Shown one piece after another: positions 42,361 through 51,214 of a stretch of DNA of 64,000 bases. A program made the position numbers and the translations under genes. Under the pieces are notes generated by a model. That model ran no database searches. It worked only from the letters and a program-made list of their open reading frames with translations, and was not told the origin of the DNA. Within the stretch, counting starts at the first letter, position 1; each line of letters starts with the position of its first letter. The stretch is from Cyanobacterium aponinum PCC 10605 (GTDB taxonomy: Bacteria > Cyanobacteriota > Cyanobacteriia > Cyanobacteriales > Cyanobacteriaceae), in assembly GCF_000317675.1 (NCBI RefSeq), contig NC_019776.1:1178001-1242000 (forward strand), given 5' to 3'.

Positions 42361-43458
42361 TTATCTGACATTAAATAAAAGTTCGATAGTAGCTTGAGCA
42401 GTTTTCTGCCAACTAAACTTCTGTGCTTGTTTTAAGCCTAATTCCCTTAATTGTTGTCTTAATTTATCATCTTCTGCCATTAAATTCATAGCTGAAGCGA
42501 TTTCTTTTACTTCCAACGGATTTACTAAAATTCCTGCATCCCCTACCACTTCAGGCAAAGAAGATATATTAGATGTAATTACAGGAGTACCAGATGCGAT
42601 CGCTTCTAATACAGGAAAACCAAAACCCTCCCATAGAGTGGGAAAAACTAAGGCTTGAGCTTGATTAAGAATAATAGGTAAATCTTCTCTTTTTACATAA
42701 TCTAAAAACTTAACTAAATGAGCAATATTTAACTCTTTTGCTTGTTGTTTGAGTAAAGGTGTATAACGAGAATCCGTAGGACCTGCCAACCACAATTCAT
42801 ACTTTTGATGATGTTTAAATTGAGCAAAAGCAGATACAATTCTTTCGACATTTTTATGGGGGTCATGTCTGCCTAAATACAAAAAAAAAGGCTTTTTATT
42901 TATAGGTTTGATTTTATCAATAACCTTAAAAGTCTCAGGATTATAACCTAAATAAATAGGAGTAATTTTATCTGCATTAATCCCAAAAAAGTTAATAATA
43001 TCATCGGCTGTAGCTTTAGAATTGCAAATAATATGCTCTGCTTGTTGACAAACTTGGGGAATATAATAGCGGAAATAAGGAGTAAGAGGAGAATTTTTTT
43101 TTGGGAACCTTAATGGAATTAAGTCATGTACCATTATCACTGATTTAACTTTAGAAAATAACGGCATTTCTGGCACAGGAGAAAAAAGTAAATTACTACC
43201 TGATTGCTGATAAATATTTGGTACTTTTAATTGAGTCCATAATAATCTCAAAAAATGACCCTTACTACCATAATCTGGACTATATTTTTCACTGACAAAA
43301 TAGGGATTTTTGTATATATTTTCTTGATAATATTGTTTAGCAACTAAACTGATATATTCTAAAGAATCAAAATAGGGTAAAATATTGATAACATAATTGG
43401 CTATTCCCGTGGGTTTTGCCAACAACATAGATAAATTAACTAGCAAAGGCTTTTCCAT
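42361..43458 (-). CDS. Glycosyltransferase family 4 (GT4)
   Basis: This retaining GT-B glycosyltransferase resembles mannosyl/rhamnosyl transferases of surface polysaccharides. The N-terminal acceptor domain is followed by YLGRHDPHKNVERIV and the C-terminal nucleotide-sugar site LWEGFGFPVLEAIASG, with the EX7E glutamates and TSNISSLPEV. No membrane segment is seen. It lies 221 bp upstream of gmhB on the same strand; the gap contains short repeats. Donor and acceptor are unknown. Confidence 0.85.
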   Translation of the reverse strand: MEKPLLVNLSMLLAKPTGIANYVINILPYFDSLEYISLVAKQYYQENIYKNPYFVSEKYSPDYGSKGHFLRLLWTQLKVPNIYQQSGSNLLFSPVPEMPLFSKVKSVIMVHDLIPLRFPKKNSPLTPYFRYYIPQVCQQAEHIICNSKATADDIINFFGINADKITPIYLGYNPETFKVIDKIKPINKKPFFLYLGRHDPHKNVERIVSAFAQFKHHQKYELWLAGPTDSRYTPLLKQQAKELNIAHLVKFLDYVKREDLPIILNQAQALVFPTLWEGFGFPVLEAIASGTPVITSNISSLPEVVGDAGILVNPLEVKEIASAMNLMAEDDKLRQQLRELGLKQAQKFSWQKTAQATIELLFNVR

Positions 43459-43716
43459 AAACTCTCAGAGATAAAAATATCAAAAACTCATCATTAGACT
43501 TCTGGTAGAAATTGTGATTGTAAAAATTATGATTTTTGCTGTATTTCGGGCTAGAAGCCCAAATTCCGTCGATGTTTATTCTTTATCCTCACTCATTTCT
43601 CTTAATCTCTTACTTAAAGACTTTTTCTCTCAAAGAGAATTATCTTTACTGCTCCATGTCTTAAAATAAAGATGGTCTTTTTTGCAAATCTTAACATTAA
43701 ATCAACTCTTAAAATT

Positions 43717-44115
43717 ATGGTAGAGAAAATAAAAAAAACAGAACAGGAGTGGAAAGAAATTCTTACTCCTGAACAATTTGAAGTTACCAGAAAACATGGC
43801 ACAGAAAGAGCTTTTACGGGAGAATATCACGACTTTAAAGGTAAGGGCGTTTATAAGTGTGTTTGTTGTGGAAATGAGTTATTTGTCTCTGATACTAAAT
43901 ACAATTCTGGTACAGGATGGCCTAGTTTTTGGCAACCAATTAGAGAGGATAGTGTTGCTTACAAAAATGATTTTAGTCTTTTCATGAAACGTACTGAAGT
44001 TTTATGTAATGCTTGTGATGCTCATTTAGGTCATGTTTTCAATGATGGCCCTGAGCCAACAGGAAAACGCTATTGTATGAACTCTGCGGCTTTAAAATTT
44101 GAGCCAAGAGATTAA
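43717..44115 (+). CDS. msrB: Peptide-methionine (R)-S-oxide reductase MsrB
   Basis: MsrB repairs methionine-R-sulfoxide. The catalytic cysteine and its context [11 protein letters not shown] are at the C-terminus, GTGWPSFW is in the centre, and two CxxC zinc pairs (CVCCGNE and CNACDAH) are present. The second cysteine, used for recycling, is not obvious. The ATG at 43717 gives the usual 132 aa; the longer frame from 43672 has an atypical N-terminus. It is 67 bp before the sterol-desaturase fusion gene. Confidence 0.92.
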   Translation: MVEKIKKTEQEWKEILTPEQFEVTRKHGTERAFTGEYHDFKGKGVYKCVCCGNELFVSDTKYNSGTGWPSFWQPIREDSVAYKNDFSLFMKRTEVLCNACDAHLGHVFNDGPEPTGKRYCMNSAALKFEPRD

Positions 44116-44182
44116 AAATAATAGGTTTTAGGCGTTAGGTTTATAATTTTCAATTTATAAAAATTAAAATATTTATAATTCA

Positions 44183-45442
44183 ATGGGTCATACTGAAGTA
44201 TTGGAAATAGTTATCTCGTCAGCGCTCGCCATAGCCGCACCTTTGGTGATCGCACTTTGCTCTGTAATTTGGGTAGAATTAGTTAGAGACGTATATCATT
44301 TTCTCGCCCATGTGTGGCAACCTCTATATCGTCTTCATTCATGGCATCATCGCATTTTTAAACCTGATTTATCCGTTAATAGTGAAGCTATTTATCGTCA
44401 GGCAAACTGGTATAACGATTTACCAGAATCCCTAGTAATGTTGACGTTTAGTTTTATCTATGCTTTTACTGTTATTCAAACACAATGGATTAATCCAGAT
44501 TATCAATGGTTAGTTTGGACAGGGTCTTTTTATACATTAACATTTACCGCAGGTGCGATCGCCCGTGGTTTGGGAGTTCCTTATGCTGATGCTATTACAG
44601 ATGTAACTCACCGCCAAGGAGATTTTACTAATATTCCAGCCAATCTATTTGTTAACCGCCCCTACCATTGGCGCCACCATTTCGATGATCAAAATGCCTA
44701 TTTTTGTGGTACTATTACCGTTATTGATCGCATCATGGGTACTGCTTTATCATTGAAAGGAAAAAAAGTAATCGTCACTGGAGCAAATGGTACATTAGGA
44801 CAGGCGTTAATTAAACAGCTATATTTGAAAGGTGCAAAAATTACCGCATTAACTTCTCAGGAAAAAGAACTATTTATTAGTGTAAAAAATCAACAAATTC
44901 CCATCAAAACTGTTACTTGGCAAATTGGCAGAGAATCAGAATTAAACCAACTTTTGACAAAAACAGATATTTTAATCATCAATCATGGCATTAATGTTCA
45001 TGGAGAAAAAAGTGCAGAAGCCATAGAAAAATCCTATGAAGTTAATACATTTTCAGGGTGGCGACTAATGGAATTATTTTTAGATACCGTTAAAACTAAT
45101 CAAGATAAAGCCACAAAAGAAATTTGGGTCAACACATCTGAAGCAGAAGTTAACCCAGCTTTTAGCCCGCTCTACGAAATGAGTAAACGTACTATGGGAG
45201 AATTAGTAACCATGAAAAGAGTTAATGCCCCCTGCATCATTAGAAAGCTAATTCTTGGCCCTTTTAAAAGTAACCTTAATCCCATTGGTATAATGTCCGC
45301 AGAATGGGTAGCACAACAAATTGTGAATTTAGCGGTGCGGGACTTTAGAGATATAATTGTGACCATTAATCCTTTAACTTATATGCTTTTCCCCATAAAA
45401 GAATTCACCACTGCTAACTATTTTCGTTGGTTCACCCGCTAA
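44183..45442 (+). CDS. Bifunctional sterol desaturase / short-chain dehydrogenase
   Basis: Two domains are fused. Residues 1-190 are a fatty acid hydroxylase-type membrane domain with the histidine clusters YHFLAH, HSWHH and NRPYHWRHHFDD that bind a di-iron centre. Residues of about 195-419 form an SDR-like domain starting KKVIVTGANGTLGQAL, with NHGINVHGEKS and YEMSKRTMGE (YxxxK). Similar fusions are known in cyanobacteria and plants, but the substrate is unknown. The desaturase part would sit in the membrane and the SDR part in the cytoplasm, so both could act on one lipid or carotenoid-like substrate (inference). Confidence 0.85.
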   Translation: MGHTEVLEIVISSALAIAAPLVIALCSVIWVELVRDVYHFLAHVWQPLYRLHSWHHRIFKPDLSVNSEAIYRQANWYNDLPESLVMLTFSFIYAFTVIQTQWINPDYQWLVWTGSFYTLTFTAGAIARGLGVPYADAITDVTHRQGDFTNIPANLFVNRPYHWRHHFDDQNAYFCGTITVIDRIMGTALSLKGKKVIVTGANGTLGQALIKQLYLKGAKITALTSQEKELFISVKNQQIPIKTVTWQIGRESELNQLLTKTDILIINHGINVHGEKSAEAIEKSYEVNTFSGWRLMELFLDTVKTNQDKATKEIWVNTSEAEVNPAFSPLYEMSKRTMGELVTMKRVNAPCIIRKLILGPFKSNLNPIGIMSAEWVAQQIVNLAVRDFRDIIVTINPLTYMLFPIKEFTTANYFRWFTR

Positions 45443-45510
45443 AAGCAAAGTATTTTCATCGACGAGATCTCACTATAATAATTAAAGTCCATCAAAAACT
45501 AAGATAAATT

Positions 45511-45741
45511 ATGACAGTATATCAACTAGTGCAAATTGTTTGGCTTGTATCAGCATTTTTATTAATTCTTCTCGTTTTATTACATTCCCCCAAAGGTGAC
45601 GGTTTAGGTGGAATTGGCGGACAAGCTCAATTATTTAGTAGTACAAAAAGTGCAGAAGCTACTCTTAACCGTGTAACTTGGATTCTTAGCCTCACTTTTA
45701 TCAGTTTAACAGTAGTTCTCAGTGCAGGTTGGTTAAACTAG
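45511..45741 (+). CDS. secG: Protein translocase subunit SecG
   Basis: SecG is the small accessory subunit of the SecYEG channel. The 76-residue protein has two hydrophobic helices (LVQIVWLVSAFLLILLVLL and a second near the C-terminus) separated by the family-specific loop SPKGDGLGGIGGQAQLFSS. It follows the desaturase fusion by 68 bp in the same direction. The gap 45742-46010 after it holds a CCCTCT/AGAGGG palindrome near 45885-45905 and G-rich repeats but no gene. Confidence 0.93.
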   Translation: MTVYQLVQIVWLVSAFLLILLVLLHSPKGDGLGGIGGQAQLFSSTKSAEATLNRVTWILSLTFISLTVVLSAGWLN

Positions 45742-46010
45742 GTTAGGTTATACTCAGCAATCGCATAACTTGATTTGGGCAAGGGTAGGCAACAGGCAAC
45801 CACTTCGTTGTAGTGTATAAGAGTTCTAATTATTATATTAATCAATTATTAGAAAAAAAATCTCGCCTCTACTGTGGGGCTACCCTCTCCGAAAAGAAGA
45901 GGGGCGGGGGGTGAGTTTCAGGGGTGAGGGCAAGAAAAGTTGATCCTAGCTCCTAATTTCTAACCCTATTGGACAAGAAAGTACAATATCTTGACAAGGC
46001 TATTTAACCT

Positions 46011-46589
46011 CTAATTTAGGTTGCGAGGTTGAATCACGCCATAACCACCATGATTACGTTGATAGATGACGTTTATTTCTCCTGTTTCTTCATTGCGGAA
46101 CATATAAAAATCATGATCTACTAATTGTAATTGTTCCAAGGCTTGATCAATAGTCATAGGTGTCATGGCAAAATATTTCATCCGCACGACCTCTGAAGGT
46201 AATTCGGGTTCGCGATCGCCAATTAAATCAGTTCCTACAGTTTTCTCTTCTACTGCGTCCGATGTTTTCTCAGCAGTATGAGTTTTCTTAGCAAGATTAC
46301 GTTCTTTATACTTGCGCAATTGGCGAGTGATTTTGTCAGAAACTAAATCAATACTTGCATATAAATTTTCACTGTGTTCTTGGGCTCGAATTATTGTCCC
46401 ATTGGCATATACCGTGACTTCTGCTTTGTGCTTATTACTGATACGAGCATTACGAGCGACGGATAAATGAACATCAACTTTTGTCGCTAAATTTTGAAAA
46501 TGTTTGACTGCTTTTTCTAATTTTTCCTCAACATAATCATGGATAGATTCAGTAACTTCGATATTGTTTCCTTGGATTAATAATTTCAT
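46011..46589 (-). CDS. hpf: Long-form ribosome hibernation-promoting factor (LrtA)
   Basis: HPF/LrtA dimerises 70S ribosomes into inactive 100S particles; in cyanobacteria the transcript accumulates in darkness. The N-terminal S30AE domain ([24 protein letters not shown] to about residue 100) has the usual basic face. A charged linker follows. The C-terminal dimerisation domain begins at [20 protein letters not shown]. The ATG at 46589 is preferred over a TTG at 46595. The very long upstream gap fits reports of a long lrtA 5' untranslated region. Confidence 0.93.
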   Translation of the reverse strand: MKLLIQGNNIEVTESIHDYVEEKLEKAVKHFQNLATKVDVHLSVARNARISNKHKAEVTVYANGTIIRAQEHSENLYASIDLVSDKITRQLRKYKERNLAKKTHTAEKTSDAVEEKTVGTDLIGDREPELPSEVVRMKYFAMTPMTIDQALEQLQLVDHDFYMFRNEETGEINVIYQRNHGGYGVIQPRNLN

Positions 46590-47330
46590 AATCAATACTC
46601 CATTTCTTAAGCGATCAGTAATCTCACTTTTGATTTTTAGTTAACCAAAGCGTTGTTAGCTTTTCTCAAAATTAGCCACTTTTTTCTTTCTATTTCAAGG
46701 AAAAGAGACACTTATATAAAATAAATAAGCATAAGAATCTTGAGAATTTAAACAAGAGAAAATAATCCTTTCCTTGTCATTTTATCATACTCTAAATAAA
46801 ACCGTTTTCTCACTCTAGTTCTTACTTAATTTTTCTAAACCCCCTCTTCTTTCTTTCATATTTTATAGGTTAGCACTTTTGTTATCTAAAAAACACTTAT
46901 TTTTAATTTATATTCATTTTTACTGAAATTTAGTAAAGTTATGTAAACAATTTTTCTATCAATATAAAATCTTCATATCCTTACTCTTTGCCTCTTGATC
47001 TTTCTTAAACCTGCTTCAATGGGAGATAATGCACGATGCGATCGCACAAAAATAAACTAACTGAGTTTTATGAAAAAAGTATTGAAAAAAAAGTCACCTA
47101 TCGACTTTGTTATAAAATTAAGTAGTAATCAATTACTCAAAACTCTTGACACTTTTTACTTATATTGTCTATGCTAGGTAATTGAGTGATTTTTTCTTTA
47201 CATTATCTTAACCTAATATATCTAGCAAAAAACAAAACAACATATATTAGAAAATGGAGAAGTAATAGCAAAGAATCCTTAAAATCAATTGTCCCTATTA
47301 GCAAAAACAGTATGGAGTGAGTTGAGAAGA
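46590..47330. other. Divergent intergenic region between hpf/lrtA and speD (about 740 bp)
   Basis: The region is AT-rich with no supported gene. It contains one HIP1 site (GCGATCGC near 47039). The light-repressed lrtA leader is known to regulate mRNA stability in other cyanobacteria, so part of the lower half is probably 5' untranslated region. I see no clean promoter pair. Confidence 0.5.
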
Positions 47331-47729
47331 ATGAACAAAGTGGGTACACATTTAGTCGTTGATGCTTGGCAAGCACCCGCAGATCTTTTAAATAGTCCTG
47401 AAAGAATCCGTCAAGGCTTGTTAGATGCAATTGAAGCTGGAAAAGCCACTTTAATAGATATATGTGTACACCAATTTAGTCCCCACGGGGTTACAGCGAC
47501 TGTTACTTTAGCAGAATCTCATATTGCTATTCATACCTGGCCCGAGTACGGTTATTTTGCGGCAGACTTATTCTTCTGTGGTCAAGGTCAACCCAAAGAA
47601 GCCATGAAAGTTCTACAAACAGCATTAGAAGCTAAACAAGCCACTATGAGAGAAATTGACAGAGGTTTCCCCGAAGTCTTTGCTTCTCAAAACACCACTA
47701 ATATGTTTGAAGAGTTAGTAACAGCTTAA
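47331..47729 (+). CDS. speD: S-adenosylmethionine decarboxylase proenzyme
   Basis: SpeD makes decarboxylated SAM for aminopropyl transfer in spermidine synthesis. The prokaryotic class 1 type processes itself at the serine in TLAESHIAIHTWPEYG to create the pyruvoyl cofactor. Other conserved parts are CVHQFSPHGVTA and YFAADLFFCG. I start at the ATG at 47331 (MNKVGTHLVVDAW), which gives 132 aa, rather than the TTG 42 bases upstream. It is monocistronic. Confidence 0.95.
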   Translation: MNKVGTHLVVDAWQAPADLLNSPERIRQGLLDAIEAGKATLIDICVHQFSPHGVTATVTLAESHIAIHTWPEYGYFAADLFFCGQGQPKEAMKVLQTALEAKQATMREIDRGFPEVFASQNTTNMFEELVTA

Positions 47730-47933
47730 ACAAACGTAGTTTAGTGTTTTGATTTTTCTCCCTCAAATTAATTAACTGTTCTCGAAAAAAAACTTCCTAT
47801 GACTTTATAAATATAGTCAAACAATCACGGGACTTTCCATATTTGAGGGAAAACCAAAATTGAGTATATCACAACACCCCAATAATAAGACTGAGTATCC
47901 TGATTTATAAACGCTTCATTCAGAATCTGATAC

Positions 47934-48743
47934 GGCTTTGTTGCATGAATTAATAAATAGGGAATTTTGTTTCAACAGGTGCGATGTCAGCGAAGCTGAA
48001 GCACTGCGCGATCGCCTAAACCTTATATTTATCTGTTATTAACTATATAGCTATCTGGTTTAGCTATTTGTCTCATTCTATTCAACAACAGACATTGAAC
48101 AAATAGTTCTACTGCCTAGTTATCAAAATTTCTACTACTTACTTTACCTCCAAATATTGTTTTTAACCTAAACATTGTTGTCTCTGAGATAGAACGTCGA
48201 TGATAGCCACTTTCTTGTTTCCATTCTTTTCTTCCTATTTCTTCGATTCTGTCAATATTCTTATTTCTGTCCCCATCCATTGAATCTATTACCACATGAC
48301 CAGATGAAGATGTTTTTTCCACTGGTAATACTATCTCTAGTTTTCTGGCTCTACGAGAAACAGTACTATGGTCTGGTATTGGTAAATCTATATTCATCAG
48401 GGAAAATAAAGATTCCATCAATCCCTGTGTTTGTCTCCCTGGTAAATTAAACAGTGATTTGACCATCAGAAAAGTTAATATTGCTTGGGAGGAGAAATAA
48501 TTACTAGCACCTTTTTTACCAGATTTTTCCGTTACTAACCAATGAGACAGTGTATCCTCAGAAATCCAAAATGTCAGACTACCTCTTTGTTTTAAACCCT
48601 GATTATATTCTGACTAATTTCTGAGACGATATTTTTCTTTCATAGTTAAGGGACCGTATCTTGAGAGCAAAACAGATGTTATTATTTTATTCTATATACA
48701 AATATACAAAAAGGCTTTAACTCATCATTTATGCAACAAAGCC
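47934..48743 (-). mobile_element. Internally deleted IS5-type insertion sequence (810 bp)
   Basis: The ends are inverted repeats starting GGCTTTGTTGCAT, at 47934 and, in complement, ending at 48743. The transposase between them has lost its central part and has two stop codons. No clear target duplication could be picked out. This is a dead, MITE-like derivative that could only move if an intact relative supplied transposase. Confidence 0.8.
48029..48643 (-). pseudogene. IS5-family transposase remnant
   Basis: Read from the ATG at 48643, codon 10 is TAG where the family suggests tryptophan (RN stop SEYNQGL). The frame then continues through GSLTFWISEDTLSHWL, LPGRQTQGLMESLFSLM, LPIPDHSTVSRRARKL and VVIDSMD. 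It jumps directly to the C-terminal IGRKEWKQESGYHRRS, so about 120 residues holding part of the DDE core are missing. A second TAG follows FDN, with the normal tail AVELFVQCLLLNRM behind it. Both stops need only one base change each. Confidence 0.75.
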
Positions 48744-48766
48744 ATTAGGAATTAAAAATTAAAAAT

Positions 48767-48940
48767 GGCTCTATCACTTCTCGTCGTGTAAATTATTAGT
48801 TAGGGTAGGCAAAAGGCAATGGGGGATTATTAAATAATAATTTATAAACTTTTAGTTTTTGTTTTACTATAAACACTATTCAATAAAGGGTATGGAAGTC
48901 CTGTTTCTCTTAATTTATCATAACCACACTCTGAAGAACC
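48767..48940. repeat. Dispersed repeat, copy 2 (about 174 bp)
   Basis: It matches the block at 292-471 over its whole length with only scattered changes and one 7-base unit fewer. It begins 23 bases after the end of the deleted IS5-type element. The rest of 48744-49095 is C/T-rich short repeats without a gene. Confidence 0.8.
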
Positions 48941-49095
48941 TTAAAAATTAAAAATCCGAAACTCCTAACTCTTAACTCATTTCTCCCTCTCTCCTCATCT
49001 CCTCATCCCCCTATCGCCTCAACATCTTGACACCTACGGTAAATCTACTCAAACTTGTTATTTAATGGAAGTTTTATCTCAACTAGATAACTTGA

Positions 49096-50892
49096 TTACG
49101 CCACACTGGGGAATTTAGGAATAGAAGCAATAAGTTGACGGGTATATTCTCTTTGAGGATTATTAATAATTTGATCTGTGGTGGACATTTCTTCTATTTT
49201 ACCCCGATTCATGACGATGATGCGATCGCTGATAAATTTAACGACACTTAAGTCATGGGAGATAAAAATGTAGGTTAAGCCAAATTCTGCTTGTAATTCT
49301 TTGAGTAGATTTAGTACCTGTGCTTGAATAGAAACATCTAAGGCAGAAACAGACTCATCACAAATGATTAACTGGGGATTTAATGCCAATGCCCTTGCAA
49401 TACAAACTCTCTGACGTTGCCCTCCAGATAACTCATGGGGATAACGATTAAACCAATCAGGATTCAAACCAACTCTTTCTAATAAATATCTCACTCTTTC
49501 TCTACGTTTTTTTTGATTGCCCCCAGTGCGATGAATTATCATTGGTTCGAGAATGGTTTGACCAATATTTCGGCGAGGGTTAAGGGAATTATAGGGATTT
49601 TGAAAGACAATCTGCATTTCTCGTCTTAAAAGTCTTAAACTTTTACTTTTTAAGGGTAATTGAGTTAAATTTTGTCCTAAAAACTCGATATTTCCTTCGT
49701 GATTGGGAATCAGTCTTAAGATAGTACGAGCGAGGGTGGATTTACCACAGCCAGACTCTCCCACTAAACCTAATGTTTCTCCAGGAAAAAGTTGAAAACT
49801 AACGTCATTAACCGCCCAAAAATAATCTTTTTGCCAAGGAAATGTGGTTTTTTTCCGAAAACCAACTTTGAGATTTGTTACGGTAAGCAAAGGTTGAGTT
49901 AGAAGAATTTTTTTTAGTTTAACGGGGAATTTTTCTTCTCGAGTTTCTAATTTATTTTCTAAGAAATCGGTGACGGTGGGTAAGTAGCTTCTAGTTTCGT
50001 CTAAGCGAGGGCGACAGGCTAACAAGCCTTTGGTATAAGGTTGTTGAGGATTTAAAAGAATATCTGTAGCTGTGCCATACTCCACTATTTTACCTTGATA
50101 CATTACTGCTAAACTATCAGCTATGTTGGCGACAACGGCTAAGTCGTGAGTGATAAAGATTAATGCCATTTCTCGACTACGGCACAATTCCTTTAGCAAT
50201 TCTAATATTGTCCCTTGTACTGTAACATCTAAAGCTGTGGTGGGTTCATCTGCAATTAAAATAATCGGTTGACAAGAAATTGCGATCGCAATCATTACTC
50301 TTTGTAGTTGTCCGCCACTCATTTCGTGGGGAAATTTTCGGAGAATAGCCTGTTTACGCTTATTAATATATTGTTGAATATCCTTATCTGTGGGTTTTTT
50401 TAAGGAATTATTTTCTCTATATTCCAGTTCTAAATCTCGATCTGTGGGTAATAATTTAACTTCTTGAAGTAAACTAATAGCCTTTCTTTTTGCTTGAGTT
50501 TCAGAAACATCTTGATGAAGACGAATAGCTTCAATTATTTGAAAACCAATATTATAAACTGGATTAAGGGAACTCATTGGCTCTTGAAAGATCATACCAA
50601 TTTTCCCGCCTCGATAGTCTCTTTTTTGTTTTGAGGATAAACTAACTAAATCTACCACACTAGATGATTGACTATCAGAAAACAATATTTCCCCCCCGCT
50701 AATTTTTCCCGTTGGAGGTAACAAGCCCATAATTCCTAATGATGTCACGGATTTTCCAGAACCTGATTCCCCCACTATGCCTAAAATTTCACCTTTTTTA
50801 AGACTAAAATTAACTTTATCTACGGCAACATGAGATTGTTTTTCATCGTCTGTGAAAGTTATTTGTAAATCACGAACATCAAGAATGGTCAT
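49096..50892 (-). CDS. ABC transporter ATP-binding protein with two fused ATPase domains (Dpp/Opp/YejF type)
   Basis: Both nucleotide-binding subunits of a peptide or nickel importer are fused in one chain. Domain 1 (1-280) has Walker A GESGSGKS, signature MSGGQLQRV and Walker B ILIADEPTTALD. Domain 2 (about 335-598) has GESGCGKS, LSGGQRQRV and LIICDESVSALD. The linker carries the peptide-importer C-terminal extension after domain 1 (NPQQPYTKGLLACRP). The permease and binding-protein genes are not adjacent, which is common for this family in cyanobacteria. Gap 50893-51214 shows no gene. Confidence 0.92.
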   Translation of the reverse strand: MTILDVRDLQITFTDDEKQSHVAVDKVNFSLKKGEILGIVGESGSGKSVTSLGIMGLLPPTGKISGGEILFSDSQSSSVVDLVSLSSKQKRDYRGGKIGMIFQEPMSSLNPVYNIGFQIIEAIRLHQDVSETQAKRKAISLLQEVKLLPTDRDLELEYRENNSLKKPTDKDIQQYINKRKQAILRKFPHEMSGGQLQRVMIAIAISCQPIILIADEPTTALDVTVQGTILELLKELCRSREMALIFITHDLAVVANIADSLAVMYQGKIVEYGTATDILLNPQQPYTKGLLACRPRLDETRSYLPTVTDFLENKLETREEKFPVKLKKILLTQPLLTVTNLKVGFRKKTTFPWQKDYFWAVNDVSFQLFPGETLGLVGESGCGKSTLARTILRLIPNHEGNIEFLGQNLTQLPLKSKSLRLLRREMQIVFQNPYNSLNPRRNIGQTILEPMIIHRTGGNQKKRRERVRYLLERVGLNPDWFNRYPHELSGGQRQRVCIARALALNPQLIICDESVSALDVSIQAQVLNLLKELQAEFGLTYIFISHDLSVVKFISDRIIVMNRGKIEEMSTTDQIINNPQREYTRQLIASIPKFPSVA

Positions 50893-51214
50893 CTTTATCC
50901 TACTATCAAGAATTTTAGATTTAGCGGTTAAATCATTATACAGAGATTTTTTATTAATGAAGCTATTTTAACGGGCGATGAATTTTAGCCAACAAAAAAT
51001 GTTCTACGGACATCTTTATTAGTATGTTTTTATTATTTAACATTCATCCTGATGTACCTCTTATCTTCCCTTAATGCTTAATGCTGAAAAATTGTTAACA
51101 ATAGTTAAAATTAATTGTTAAGTAAAATATAGTAGAAAAACAGATTTACCCTCAAGATCAAACTAGCTATTATGATTAAAACATATAGAAAAAATGTTAA
51201 GAATCTCGAATTAA

